Positions 24,143-35,110 of a stretch of 64,000 nt of DNA are shown here, one piece after another (within the stretch, counting starts at the first letter, position 1; each line of letters starts with the position of its first letter). A program made the position numbers and the translations under genes. The notes under the pieces were generated by a model, which was given only the letters and a program-made list of their open reading frames with translations, was not told the origin of the DNA and ran no database searches. This stretch comes from Aplectana chamaeleonis (taxonomy: Eukaryota > Nematoda > Chromadorea > Rhabditida > Cosmocercidae), in assembly GCA_029168955.1 (NCBI GenBank), contig JAPDOI010000116.1, positions 799,501 through 863,500 of the forward strand. The letters are read 5' to 3'.

Positions 24143-24234
24143 GTAAGTTTTTGTAATGGCAGTTTCCGGAGTTTCTCAGCTATCTATAGCATAGAATGCT
24201 TCTTTTTAGACTCTAGAGGTGGACGATATCCTTA

Positions 24235-24395
24235 CTCAGGCATTTTTCAGCGCGGGCTGCTTGATCGTTCTCCCAATCTGCGGGTCCGCTCCTGTTGCTG
24301 TCCGGAGCACTCGCCCGGAGATTGGAAGAAGGAAACTAAAAGTTAGGCGGCTCAAATTTCTGCTCGGTGCTGCTCAAGGCCGAAAACCACCTGAG
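24235..24395. mobile_element. CTCAGGCGA MITE, diverged
   Basis: CTCAGGCATTTTTCAG and CGAAAACCACCTGAG ends, with GGAGATTGGAAGAA and AGGCGGCTC arm sequences. Shorter than family members. Confidence 0.6.
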
Positions 24396-24497
24396 TGAGA
24401 TTATGTTTGAGCAGAACAAGTGTTTCGACTCTCAAAATTAAACTGCTGGCTTTCAGACAGTTGCTAATCTTAAGAAAATAGCATTGCAAAAATGTTT

Positions 24498-24569
24498 GTT
24501 CTGAGAGGGATAGAACTTCAATGGAATGTTCGACCTACGGACAACAGCTCTATCCACTGGGCCATGTAG
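24498..24569 (-). repeat. tRNA-like (SINE-type) remnant
   Basis: On the minus strand ATGGCCCAGTGGATAGAGC is a strong A-box match, as in arginine-type tRNAs, and AAGTTCTATCCC is a B-box-like segment at the right distance. Arm pairing is poor. Probably a tRNA-derived SINE fragment. Confidence 0.4.
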
Positions 24570-24814
24570 ACTGATTTTAATGTGATCATTCTCATCCTTT
24601 TTGGGTTGCTTCATATGTGCGATTCTCGTCATAAAATTTGTTTAAAATGAAATAGGCAGCTAAAAAAATTATATTGGGGTTCAAAGACAGCCATTAGGAA
24701 ATACCTAGGCATTCTAATAGATCATGTAAACTAGATTAGATAAAACTCTTAGGTAGACAAGTCTTTAGAAGTAAGGAATAAGCATTTGCCACGGTCGAGA
24801 GCGGTTGTGCGATT

Positions 24815-25041
24815 CTCAGGCGATTCTCGGCTCCGAACCGCCTGACAGTTTTGCTGGTCTTCATAATCTGCGGTTCGGCTTCTGTTGCTGTTTGGGCCAC
24901 TGGTGTTGCTGTCCGAACTCCTCCTGTTTGCCCAAGCTGCAGCAGCAGTTGCTAGGAGATTGGGAGAACGAGCCGAACTGTCACACGGCAACACGGCTCT
25001 AAATCCTGTTCGGTGCGGCTCGGAGCCGAAAATCACCTGAG
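24815..25041. mobile_element. CTCAGGCGA MITE near exon c
   Basis: CTCAGGCGATTCTCGGCTCC and GGAGCCGAAAATCACCTGAG termini with TT flanks. Interior CTGTTGCTGT and CAGCAGCAGTTGC. It lies about 490 bp downstream (in gene sense) of exon c. Confidence 0.75.
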
Positions 25042-25532
25042 TTTTCATTGGGTGCTGAAGGGGGATCATAAGAATCGAAATTTCGGGTGGGTATCATAGG
25101 AACCTCGTCCCGAGAACGAAAATCAGGGGATGGGGCTGTAAAAATTTCCATAAATTGAGGTCGTCAAGGGTAGAGAATAATAGTCCCGCAGAGGTTCTAC
25201 TCAATGACCCGCTCGACCCTGGCCTTCACTCGGATAGTTCAAAACTTCTACTGTTGTAGTAGAAGCTTTAATAACCAAATTCTCAAATATAAACTCGCTA
25301 TATCAGGGTCCAATTCACTAGGACCCATCGCGTGCGTGTGCGCGCGTACGCTGCTTCTCCTTCGGGAAAAATGTTCAGTTTTAGGCGAAAAAAAAAAACA
25401 GGAAGTCTTCAAAAAAAAAATGGTGGCTTCAATTCAGCGAAAATTGGAAATTTATGTAAGAGCTTAATTTCAAAAAAGGGAATTTAAGAAAAAAAAATAG
25501 TTCATGATTTTTTCTGACAAAAATTTCCCTAC

Positions 25533-25644
25533 CTGGAGCGCCAAGAAAGCTCCACCGCGGCAAGTCGTCGGCCTTTTTCAGGTTGATTGTCAGTCGTTTC
25601 GCTTCCTTCTCAATGCAGGACGAAATGTAGACCTTGCCAAGTTT
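25533..25644 (-). CDS. Synaptotagmin-like gene, exon c (start of C2B)
   Basis: Internal exon of 112 nt, with acceptor ATTTTCAG, donor CCAG|GTAGGG, phase 0 in and phase 1 out. It encodes KLGKVYISSCIEKEAKRL, TINLKKADDLP and RWSFLGAP. This is the classic start of a synaptotagmin C2B (GxLxxSLxYxxxxxxLTVxxxxAxxLxxxD). It follows exon b's KQQMPK linker directly and is completed by exon d, with the split codon G|AC giving Asp. The loop-1 aspartate expected after the ADDLP stretch is replaced by W/S. About 490 bp upstream in plus coordinates (24815-25041) lies a CTCAGGCGA MITE. No alternative reading frame is open. Confidence 0.87.
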
Positions 25645-26690
25645 CTGAAAATTGAAAAAAAAATTTCCTATAAAAAATAGGTAAAAAAATAGATATCTTG
25701 GCTGTCTTTGCTATGTATGTAGAGTATGCAGTTGACCGAAATTTGAATAGTAAATTGGTCCATTAAGGCGACGAAGACGACGATTTGCGCCAGCTAGTAT
25801 GTATAGCATTAGCAGTAAGGAAGCAGTAGAATGTGTGGAATATTCTAGCAGACAATTATGTCTAAGTGAAATTGCTCCATAGAATTACCCCGGGAATCTG
25901 AGTTTGAGATCGAAAACACGAAGGTCAAAGCTGCATGCAGCTGGAACTGCTTGAAAATCACTTTTAGGAATGGAAAGAGTGAATTTTGAATTGGCATCTG
26001 CAGCCTTGAAGTCGTTCATCATGAGTGTAACAATAAAAAGAAAAAAGTATTCTGGTGCTGATTCAGTTAACCTACTGCGGCGCACCACTGTACGGAATTT
26101 GGGTTAAAATTTGCCTTATTGACCTCCAGGCGCTCAAAAATGGTATTAGACGTGACCCTCCCTATGGGGCTCCAGAGATCCAAATTTTTGCCCGAGCTTC
26201 AGCTAGAGAAACTCTTCGGTGTGCTGAACACGAATATGAGATTCATTTAGAACATTTCAGGCGGCTACGGTAGGTTACGGTACGAAACATGTCATTTAGC
26301 TACCGTAGCCGATTTTGTGTGCTTTGGCATTCTTCCCGTAGACTGTAAAGTCAAACAAAACTATTGCAACGTGGTGAATTTTCAATTTGGAAAAAAAAAC
26401 GAACTTGTATGTATTTTTGATTTTTTCCGCATTTTCGAACGTTTTTTTTTTCTCTAAAAATCGAAGGGCCAGTAAGTACAACAGGAAATCGCGGAACAAA
26501 TTCACTTATGGGTGTTTTCGTTTTCCTTCTGCATTTGCTGGCGTTCCACAAAAGCGGAAAGCCGTCGGAGATTGGAGAAAAATCAATCTTCTAGATGTTT
26601 TTGATTTTTCCCAATTTTTTCTGGCTATTTTTTTCTATTTTTTTTCAATTAGTGGACCAAAATTATCGGGATTGAGCAGATTTCAAAAAT
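25645..26690. other. Intronic stretch with a TACCGTA hairpin
   Basis: Unique DNA apart from 26262-26311, where CGGCTACGGTAG and CTACCGTAGCCG form a hairpin after GTGCTGAACACGAATATGAG. Similar hairpins recur at 31.36, 45.01, 61.1 and 62.5 kb. Confidence 0.5.
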
Positions 26691-27179
26691 TGTAAGTATT
26701 TTAACTCACGGCTTTTGAGACACGTTCAGAACACCGTAACGTCAGAAACCATTGGAAATCGGAAAAAGCTGAATTTGTTGGCATTTGCGATTCTTTTTTT
26801 GATTTTTAGGGTGTTTTTTTTCGATACTGGAGAAGGAAAATTCGTAAAGAAGAAATTTTAATCTTTTTTTCTTCTTTTACAAACCTTGTCTGGAAATCGC
26901 AAAGTTAAAGTTTTCAGAACATGGAAGTAAGTAAGAATTTGTGAGCACATATTTTCAATTTCCATCTGCATTTCGGTCGTTTCTCGGATATCGGAAAGGC
27001 AGATACCGTTCGAACTCGAGAAATTTGAAAAGAAGTGTTTTTGTGGAAATTCCTAGCTCGAATTCTTCTAAAATGGAGGGAAACGCAATTTTCAACATAC
27101 GACATCTACGAATTTGGCTTCTGGAATCTTTTCAGAAATTTGAAAAATTGCAGGTTGCAGGTTTTCTGAAAACTCAAAG

Positions 27180-28570
27180 CCCGAAATTTGCCTAGAATCG
27201 AGAAAATCGTGATTTTCGGTCAAAAACACGATTTTACGGGCCTGACGTTTTGAGCTTTGTCGAAATTTTGAGAAATCTCGGTCTTTCGAGATTTTCACAT
27301 TCAAAATGGTCCGAAAATTGTGAATTTCGAGAAAAAAACACGAGTTTCACGTAGCTGAGGTTGGGCGCCCTGCCCAAACATTTGAACACATCGGATTTTC
27401 GAGTTTTGAAGGTAATAAATCGTTGGAGAATCATAAAAATCGCGATTTTTTGCAAATAACATGATTCTGAAAAATTGAGCTTTGAAATTCTGTCGAAAAT
27501 TCTGAAAATGGCTATTTTTCGGGAATTTGAGGTTTAGAAGTTTTTGTAAATTTAAGCGCAATTTTGTGCAAAAAACTCGATTCTTGTGAAATTTGGATTT
27601 CAAATATTGTCGAAAATTTCGAAAAATTGCTCTTTTTCAGAAATGTTGAGGCTACAAATTGTCGAAAAATGGCGATTTCATGCAAAAAAAAACGAGATTT
27701 TTGCTAAACTAAGATTCCAAATATTGTGTCGAAATTTTCAAAAATGGCTCATTTTCGGAAATTCCAAGGTTATAAATTTTTGGAAAGTCGTAAAAATCGC
27801 GATTTAATGCAAAAAACACGATTTTTGTGAAAATTAGATTTCGAATATTGTCGAAAATTTCGAAAAATGGCTCTTTTTCAGAAATTTTGAGACTAAAAAT
27901 CGTGAAAAAATCGCGGCTTTATGCAAAAAACGCGATTCTGCGAAACTAAGATTTCAATTTTTTTTGTCGAGTTTTTCAACAATGACTTTTCCCGGAATTT
28001 TGAAGGCTAGAAGTTGCCTAGATTTGTAAAAACCGCGATTTTCTGCGAAAAAACGATTTTTGTGAATTTGAGATTGTGGAGATGGTGGAAAATCCCAAAA
28101 ATGGCTATTTCCGAAAATTCGAAGATTAGAAATTGTTGGAAAATCGTAAAAATCGCCATTTCCTGCGAAAAACACGATTTTTGTGAATTTGAGATTGCGA
28201 ATATGGTCGAAAATCCCAAAAATGGCTATTTTCGAGAATTCGAAGATTGGAAATTGTCGGAAAATCGTAAAAATTGCGATTTGATGCAAAAACACGATTT
28301 TTGTAAAATTGAGATTGCGAATATGGTCGAAAATCCCAAAAATGGCTATTTTTAGAGAATTCGAAGGTTAGAATTTGTTGGAAAATTGTAAAAATCGCGA
28401 GTTGATGAAAAATTACGCGAAACAAAACAAACACGATTTTTACGAAACTGAGCTTTGAAGTAGTGTCAAAATCTTTAAAAATCCCACCTTTAGAAAGATT
28501 AGAGTGTCAGAAACTGTCCAAAATCGTAAAAATCGCCATTTTTTGCGAAAAACACGATTTTTGTGTAAAC
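27180..28570. repeat. AT-rich minisatellite, about 120-bp unit
   Basis: Roughly ten diverged head-to-tail copies built from AAAACACGATTTTTGTGAA, ATTGTCGAAAATTTCGAAAA, ATGGCTATTTTC and GTAAAAATCGCGATTT. The best conserved units are at 28080-28430 with a period near 120 bp. Frames read from it are repetitive and not genes. Degenerate relatives extend left to about 26.7 kb. Confidence 0.7.
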
Positions 28571-28693
28571 TGAAAAGATTCTTAAAAGAAAAGATTCAAA
28601 TCTTAGATACATATTTTCCCATTACTTTTTTTATTTGAATTTTGAAAGACCAGAAACCAGTAAGAATCCAAAAAAAAAACATCCAAACTTGTA

Positions 28694-28838
28694 CAGTCGG
28701 CATGGATCCTAGTGATACTTTGCGTTCCCCATTGGAGGTTGGCGCAAACTCGGTGCACCTATGTTATTACAAGTGACACCGAGTTTGCGCCAACCTCCAC
28801 TAGAGAACGCAATGTATCACTAGGATCCAAGCCGACCG
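28694..28838. mobile_element. 145-bp mariner-type palindromic MITE
   Basis: CAGTCGGCATGGATCCTAGT and its inverse bound a hairpin with arms of about 62 bp and a loop of about 20 bp. Arm mismatches are few. TA flanks both ends (28692-28693, 28839-28840). CAGTCGG-type ends and TA duplication indicate Tc1/mariner mobilisation. Confidence 0.8.
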
Positions 28839-28840
28839 TA

Positions 28841-29900
28841 TATGTTTTCAATCTTATTCCTCTATCCAATATTTTTCCGAGATCGGAAATCATAAGGCCA
28901 GCAACCATCGGGTTTGGAAATTTTGATAAACGCGAATTCGTGAATCTCTGGACATATGCGGCCTACAAAAATTAGAATTTCCAACTTTAAATGTATTTGG
29001 AGAATGGTATTGGCTCAAATCAAAGATACAAACTCTCATGATACATTATCGTAAAGTATCTTTTTTTTGAAATGGAGCGCGTGTAGGGCAGTGGCAAGAG
29101 GCGCCACTGTCACGCGCAAGGTCAAGTGATCGATCACCGCCCGAGGCCAACCAAGACTTGGGTCCTTCCGGGATTGATAATATGGTACTAAACTTGTCTC
29201 TGGGAGGATAAAAACACTACCATGAACACTGGCTATTCGAAACTCGAAAAGCCATATCAGACTTATGCGATGTATCCTAAGACTCGATTATATCAATTGG
29301 GCTTCATCCAAAATCCGATTGGACAAAATTCTTCCCCTATTAACGACGCCGCAGGCGCTACATTGTACATACTAGGTCAGCTAGCTTATATAGTAGCGAA
29401 TAGCCTCCAGCAACTTTCTTTTTTTCAACCTCTACTAAGCTTAAACGTGTGGTGCTGGCCGGATGTGGCGTTTTTCCGCCTGACTTATTTGTCCTATTTT
29501 TGGCCGGTCTATACTTTCTGTTTACGGGCAGCCAGCCATCACCCTTTTCAACGATCTACATATAAAGTGCAGCTCCTCCTCCCTTCAATCCCTTAGAGTC
29601 CCATTGATTCACACGGGAAACATCATCTTCTTCTTTCTTGTCTCACAGACAACCTGGGATGCTGCGGCAAAAATATTCGTCTATGCATGGCGATGTATCT
29701 CATTTCACGCCATAAAACAGACACATATATGTACATGCAGACAGACACACGCGAATGGGCCATTTCTGAAGGCGCTAAGAGGCTCATTATGTGGTTGGTA
29801 GAGGAGAACGACATTGTTATACATTCTCAGACAGCCGGAGAAGAGCCTCTGCTTGTCTGGGCTGGACTCATTCTACGCACAATCGAACAGTTTGTGAAGC
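28841..29900. other. Intronic stretch, no gene
   Basis: Contains a short hairpin at about 29080-29122 (GCGCGTG...CACGCGC) and a 124-codon plus-strand frame (29222-29596) with no recognisable domain. Nothing else seen. Confidence 0.45.
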
Positions 29901-30127
29901 CTGTCCGAATAAGACTGTTCGCCTACGCGGTCGGCGTGCGTGTCGAACAGGTGTTGCAGAGTCATTTTTTCTACAAGCGTTTTCACAGCCGCAGACAGCT
30001 GACTGGGATATTATTCAGGATGCGTCTTAGAATCGTACTAATCGATTAAGAGGTCTGAAAAGTGCCTCCGCGACGTCCGCTTGACACGCACGCAGACCGC
30101 GTCAGCTTACAGTGTGTTTTGGACAGA
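29901..30127. mobile_element. GCGGTCGGCGTGCG MITE
   Basis: The left CTGTCCGAATAAGACTG ... CGCGGTCGGCGTGCGTGTC and right GACACGCACGCAGACCGCG ... TTGGACAGAC are imperfect inverted arms. Same family as 17.60 kb. Confidence 0.6.
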
Positions 30128-30150
30128 CCTCAGGTGCTCAATGGGAGCAG

Positions 30151-30369
30151 CTCAGGCGATTCTCGGCCCCGAGCCGCATCGAATAGGAATCGGAGCCGCC
30201 TGACAGTTCGGCTCGTTCTCCCAATCTCCGGGCTACTGCTGTTGCTGTTCTGGCCAACCGGAATAGCCCGGACAGCAACAGCAGTGGCCCGGAAAGCAAC
30301 AGGAGCCGACTCGCAGATTGGAAAAACGAGCCGAACTGTCAGGCGGCTCGGGGCCGATAATCGCCTGAG
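30151..30369. mobile_element. CTCAGGCGA MITE
   Basis: CTCAGGCGATTCTCGGCCCC and GGGGCCGATAATCGCCTGAG ends, flanked by AG on both sides. Arms and centre typical of the family. Confidence 0.8.
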
Positions 30370-31535
30370 AGGGTTTAGGCCAGGAGAGACCTGTGGTCCC
30401 CGGAGTGCCGGGCGTCGACGCTGGAGTGCCGCGCGCTTCGAATTTAGTCTAGAGTTTAGTCACTTAGTTTCTACATCCGAACTGATTGGCCTTGCGGAGA
30501 AAGACTTGCGTATTACCCCGAAAGCATGGCCTGTAACCTGCCTGTTCACACTCTATTGTGTCGCGTTTAGGCTTCATGTCAGGTCCTGCGAAGTTGAACC
30601 AAATCCATCTAGTACACTTTTACTGAGGCAAAGTCTTTTCCGCGTTTGATGAATGTCTTTCCATATCGTACATACATATATAATATACCGGTGGATAAAT
30701 CAAATGTAATGACAGACCGTAAAATAAGGCCACTTCTCTAAAGAGGTCGAAAGTCTGGGCCCATTTGGATGCGCATGCCGAACTGAATCTCATTAGGTAC
30801 ATAGTTTGCTGATTGACGAATGGGAAACCGGGAACCTAACTTCGAATTATCGGTGCTTTACAGGTCCTCCGGCAGCAATCAAGGCATTCTCTGGCGGTGG
30901 TTCAAATATGTATGTACCACAACACCAAAATTCATGGGTGGTCCCTGACAAGGGATTGACCAGGATAGGTTGCCAGAACTACCCAGAAAACCATGCTTTT
31001 CCGATCGGTTACCCTCCGGGTGGTAATAGAAACCCCACAGTAGCTGCCCGAGTAGTAGTGGAAAAAAGTTATGAACCAAAAAAAGTGATCAGCCCTGTGG
31101 GCATGATACCGCTAAAATACCGTAACCTGTCATAATTTCAAGTAAGTCCACAAGCGGGCTTCGTGTTCTACGCCCCAAATTACCCCCTCGACCAAGTTTG
31201 GGTCTAAAGTTTTGTTTTTTCTCTGCAACCCCAATAATGGAATTGGGCTAACCCCATGCAGCTCCATAGATAAAAACAAGTTTTCGCCCAAACTTCGTCT
31301 AGGGAGGTTTTTGGGGGCGTCGAACACAAAAATGAGGCTTGTTAAGTGTTTTTTGGGCGATTACTGTAGGTTACGGTAAATATATGTCATTTAGCTACCG
31401 TAGCCCATATACTTTCATCTAAAAAATCCTGTGGTACAGTCCTTTTTTGCTGCAAAAAAATTGTCGTGATGTATGTTTGAGACGAAGAGTGGTAAGTGGA
31501 GACGCACGTCGAGCAGAGAAAATATCGATTTACAT
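30370..31535. other. Intronic stretch with a TACCGTA hairpin
   Basis: Mostly unique. 31360-31405 holds GATTACTGTAGGTTACGGTA followed by AGCTACCGTAGCC, a hairpin of the family seen elsewhere. No exon found. Confidence 0.45.
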
Positions 31536-31730
31536 TAAAAGTGGCTTTTTTCGCTTGAATGAGTGTAGGATCGATAAAGTGTCTTACAGAGCAATTTTTC
31601 ATCAAAAAAGGCGTTTCCGTGTCTTGCTCTTATGAATGGTGCTTCTATGACGGTTACTCTAGGTCGACTGTCATAGAAATACCGCGTAGCGATGTTGGAC
31701 TCAAAAAACATCGTGGAAAAAATTTTCACC

Positions 31731-31803
31731 AGCAGAGGGGATCGAACCCGGGAGCCTGCGATTGGTAATCGGCGCCTTAGACCAATCGGCCAACTGAGCA
31801 CGG
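31731..31803 (-). repeat. tRNA-like (SINE-type) sequence
   Basis: On the minus strand TGCTCAGTTGGCCGATTGG then TCTAAGGCGCC resembles the D arm of a leucine-type tRNA, and GGGTTCGATCCCC is a perfect B box. The anticodon stem has only three good pairs and the acceptor ends do not pair, so it is not a working tRNA. The adjoining 31540-31730 (including a TTCTATGACAGT hairpin) could be the SINE body. Confidence 0.45.
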
Positions 31804-31804
31804 C

Positions 31805-32260
31805 GGATTAATTGGAGGGACCGCGCTCGCCATTATCCCTGTTTCCACATCATTTCGAAAAATAGCTCACATGTAGTTATTTCACTTCTACTCGGGCAGC
31901 TGCTAGGGTGTTCTTGTGACCACCCGGAAGGTAGTCTATAAAGAAAACATGGGTGTACGGGTAGTTTTGGCAGCCCGGCCTGATCACTTCCTTGTCAGTT
32001 TTAGTGAGAACATGGTCCTGGTTTCAAGCACCTACCACAACGCCGCACAGGAATGTACGATTGCGCTTGACATATTACATGCCATTCTGTCGGTTAGGTC
32101 CTCGTTGGCCAGACTAAGCCGTCCTCGCCCGTTCTCATGGACCTTGCGCCGTCCTGCGCAGCCCCTAGTGTGTCGGCCGCAGGCCAATCGTGTATTCAGG
32201 CGTACTGGAGCGCACTGCGGCCGGCTCAATCCGACCACAACCGGGAGATTTCAAACCACA
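31805..32260. other. Intronic stretch before the tandem array
   Basis: Moderately GC-rich, with an open plus frame from 31916 that runs on into the repeats. No domain is visible; not called as a gene. Confidence 0.4.
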
Positions 32261-32261
32261 G

Positions 32262-33060
32262 TAAGCAATGCATTGCATACGTATCGATCGGGACGGCTGC
32301 GACTGGATCAGGAAGGGCCAGGTCGGCTCCGTTCGGTTTTTATTGGAGGGGGGGGGGAATTTTTTCACTACAGTAAACACTGCATTACATGCGCGTCGAC
32401 TGCGACGGCTACAGCTGGATCAGGACAGGCCAGGCCGGCTCTGCGCGGCTCAGTTCGGCCGCATCAGAGAGGTGTTTTCGCTTACAATCCGCATGATGTA
32501 GATGTTTCTCGACCGTGACGGCCACAGCTGGATCATGATGGGCAAGGCCGGCATAACCCGGCCACAACAGGGAACTTTTTCACATTCGATTAACATGATG
32601 GAGATGTTTATGGACCGTGACGACTACAACTGAATCATGACGTGCAAGGCCGGCTCAAATCGGCCACAACCAGTGGACTTTTTCCAATCGATTCACACGA
32701 TGTAGATTTTTATTAAACGGGCTGGCTACAGCCGGATCATGACGGGCAAGGCCGGCTTAACCCGGCTCAGTTCGGCCGCATCAGAGAGGTGTTTTTCGCT
32801 CACAGCTCGCATGATGTAAATGTTTATCGACCGTGATGGCTACCACTGAATCATGGCGTGCAAGGCCGGCTTAACCCGGCCACAACCAGTGGACTTTTTC
32901 CAATCGATTCACACGATGTAGATTTTTATTAAACGGGCTGACTACAGCTGGATCATGATGGGCAAGGCCGGCTTAACCCGGCCACAACCGGGTGACTTTT
33001 CACATTTGATTCATATGATGTAGATGCTTATCGACCTGGCTGGCTACAGCCCATGGGCCG
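32262..33060. repeat. GC-rich tandem array, about 115-bp unit
   Basis: Seven or so copies of a unit containing GACGGCTACAGCTGGATCA, GGGCAAGGCCGGCTTAACCC, GGCCACAACC and TCGATTCACACGATGTAGAT. Some units include CTCAGTTCGGCCGCATCAGA. It ends 147 bp from exon b. Confidence 0.7.
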
Positions 33061-33206
33061 ACTATGACAGCGGTCTTAGGCGGTGCTACATAAAATTGTC
33101 AGCGCAATATCGGGTCACTAGTGCAGGTGGAGACGCGGCGCGGCCAGCGCCGCGGCGGTAGCTTCGCTGAATCAGTACCAAGTATAAACTGAGTATACGA
33201 ACAAAC

Positions 33207-33404
33207 CTTGGGCATTTGCTGTTTGATTTCCTCGATGATTTTCACCTCCTTTTTTGTGTTCAGCTCGCGAATCTCCCGCAATGGCACCGTGGCGTCGCCG
33301 ATCATCAGATCTTTGCCGAGCTTGGCGCCGCCGTGATGAAACGCGGAGATCACAATGTTCTTCGTGTCCAGATCTTCCAGCGTGACATGGTCGAAGAAGA
33401 ATTC
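33207..33404 (-). CDS. Synaptotagmin-like gene, exon b (second half of C2A)
   Basis: Internal exon of 198 nt, exactly 66 codons, phase 0 at both ends. The acceptor is TTTTCAG and the donor AAG|GTTTGT. It encodes EFFFDHVTLEDLDTKN, then the strand IVISAFHHGG, then KDLMIGDATVPLREI and a charged linker ending in KQQMPK. This matches the end of a synaptotagmin C2A (xxLxxxVxDxDxxxxxDxIGxxxxPL) and the short linker to C2B. Where calcium-binding C2A domains have two aspartates in loop 3 (DxD), this exon has HHG, so calcium binding by C2A is probably lost (inference). The preceding intron is about 14.7 kb and the following one about 7.6 kb. Exon GC content is well above the flanking intron. Confidence 0.88.
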
Positions 33405-34028
33405 CTGAAAATGAGGTAATTCAAGATTTCAAGCATAAAAAGGGACTTGAAGGGTAAACCTCATGTGTGGCCCCTGGAATGTGAGAGTCTAGCCTAATCC
33501 GCAGATAAGTGGACATTCATGCGCACGGTTTTTTGAAGGAAGTAGCCTCTTCTTCTGCTCATCAGATTCTCGTGTTGTGCGCTGAAATCAGCTCGCGCGT
33601 GCCGGAAATTTGCGCGGTCAAATTCAATTTTCGACCTCAATGACCGCTCTTCTTTCCCTGCTGGGCCACTGAGTGATGAATTTCCTCTCATCACGCTACC
33701 CGAGAAGAAGAGGAGCCTTCTCTCCTCCTCGTTATCACGTATTCGGAAGGATGTGAAAAAAGTGAAAAGAGAATAGAGCAGGCTGCGCTCGCCGCATGAA
33801 ACTTCCCCATGTGCCAAAAAACCATCGAGCGCGCACAGAAATCCCTTAATCCTGGGAAATATTCTAAAATCTGCACCGAAAAGGCGTGCACTTTTCTAAT
33901 CGCCTGCTAGGGCAACCAAGCGCATACATTGCAGATAGGTATTTGGGCAGGAAGGCAATTTGCCAGAAATGGAGATGTACCAAAATCAGGAGAGAAAATT
34001 TTGCCTTGGAATGGAAAGGGCTGGACAT

Positions 34029-35110
34029 TATGTTTGTTATCCGAAGGTAATTCCTCGGATAATGGATCGATTCGGATAATGCCATTTTAAATTTACCGGA
34101 TATTGGTTCGATTCAGATAATGCGTTTTTTCAAATTTACCGGATATTGGTTCGATTCAGATAATGCGTTTTTTCAAATTTACCGGATATTGGTTCGATTC
34201 AGATAATGCGTTTTTTCAAATTTACCGGATATTGGTTCGATTCAGATAATGCGTTTTTTCAAATTTTCGGATATTGGATCGATTCAGATAATGCCATTTT
34301 TCCAATGATTCGGATACGGATATCCGTCGGATAATTTCGGATAAATTTCGGATATTGTCGGAACAAACCTCAGGCAACACACAAAAACACACACATACAC
34401 ACATACACACATACACACATACGCACATACACACATACACACATACACACATACACACGCACACACATACACACATACACACACACATACACACATACAC
34501 ACATACACACATACACACATACACACATACATACACACACATACACATACACACATACATAGACATACATACATACACACATACACACATACACACATAC
34601 ACACATACACACATACACACATACACATATACACATACGCACATACACACATACACACATACACACATACACACGACATACACACATACACACATACACA
34701 CATACACACATACATACATACACATACACATACACACATACACACATACACACACATACATACACACACTTTCCTACATTTAACCTAAAATGAACCGATT
34801 TTTATCCGATTTTATCCGATTTCACGCAAATTTTATCCGTTTTATCCGATTTTATCCGATTTTACGCCAATTTTATCCGTTTTATCCGGTTTTTATCCGA
34901 TTTTTATCCGTTTTATCCGTTTTTATCCGATTTTATCCGAATTTTTGACCCTTCGGATAATGGTTCGATTCAGATAATGCCGATTTTGAATTTCCCGGAT
35001 ATTGGTTCGATTCAGATAATGCGCGTTTTCAAATTTTCGGATATCGGATTATCCGAATCTCGGATATCCGGTCGGATATCCGAAATGGAGTGATTCGGAT
35101 ACTAAGTATA
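34029..35110. mobile_element. hAT-like non-autonomous element with CA-rich core, copy 2
   Basis: The inverted ends TATGTTTGTTATCCGA and TCGGATACTAAGTATA are flanked by a perfect 8-bp duplication CTGGACAT (34021-34028, 35111-35118). The interior has five GGATATTGGTTCGATTCAG units, a CACATA-type microsatellite, then TTTTATCCGATTT repeats, as in the copy at 12.57 kb. Non-coding. Confidence 0.85.
34375..34770. repeat. CA/ACAT microsatellite
   Basis: About 395 bp of ACACAC/ATAC repeats inside the hAT-like element, in the place where its relative at 12.57 kb has (TA)n. Confidence 0.95.

Larger units (their letters stand above)
25645..33206 (-). other. Intron of the synaptotagmin-like gene (exon b to c), 7.6 kb
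   Basis: Bounded by GTTTGT...TTTTCAG. It contains the AT-rich minisatellite, a mariner-type MITE, a GCGGTCGGCGTGCG MITE, a CTCAGGCGA MITE, a tRNA-like remnant and a GC-rich tandem array. No additional exon is needed, because the C2A-C2B linker joins in phase 0. Confidence 0.75.

Noticed and set aside
29222..29596. 124-codon plus-strand frame with ATG in fair context
   Set aside because: No domain, no supporting neighbours; plausible by chance in an intron.
30062..30649. 195-codon plus-strand frame
   Set aside because: Most of it reads through a CTCAGGCGA MITE; the same frame recurs in other MITE copies.
31731..31803. Functional tRNA gene
   Set aside because: A and B boxes are good, but acceptor, anticodon and T stems do not pair as a tRNA requires.
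31916..32518. 200-codon plus-strand frame
   Set aside because: Runs into the GC-rich tandem array and has no domain.
34222..34783. Long cysteine/valine and threonine/histidine frames
   Set aside because: Produced by the CA/ACAT microsatellite; open in several frames at once.
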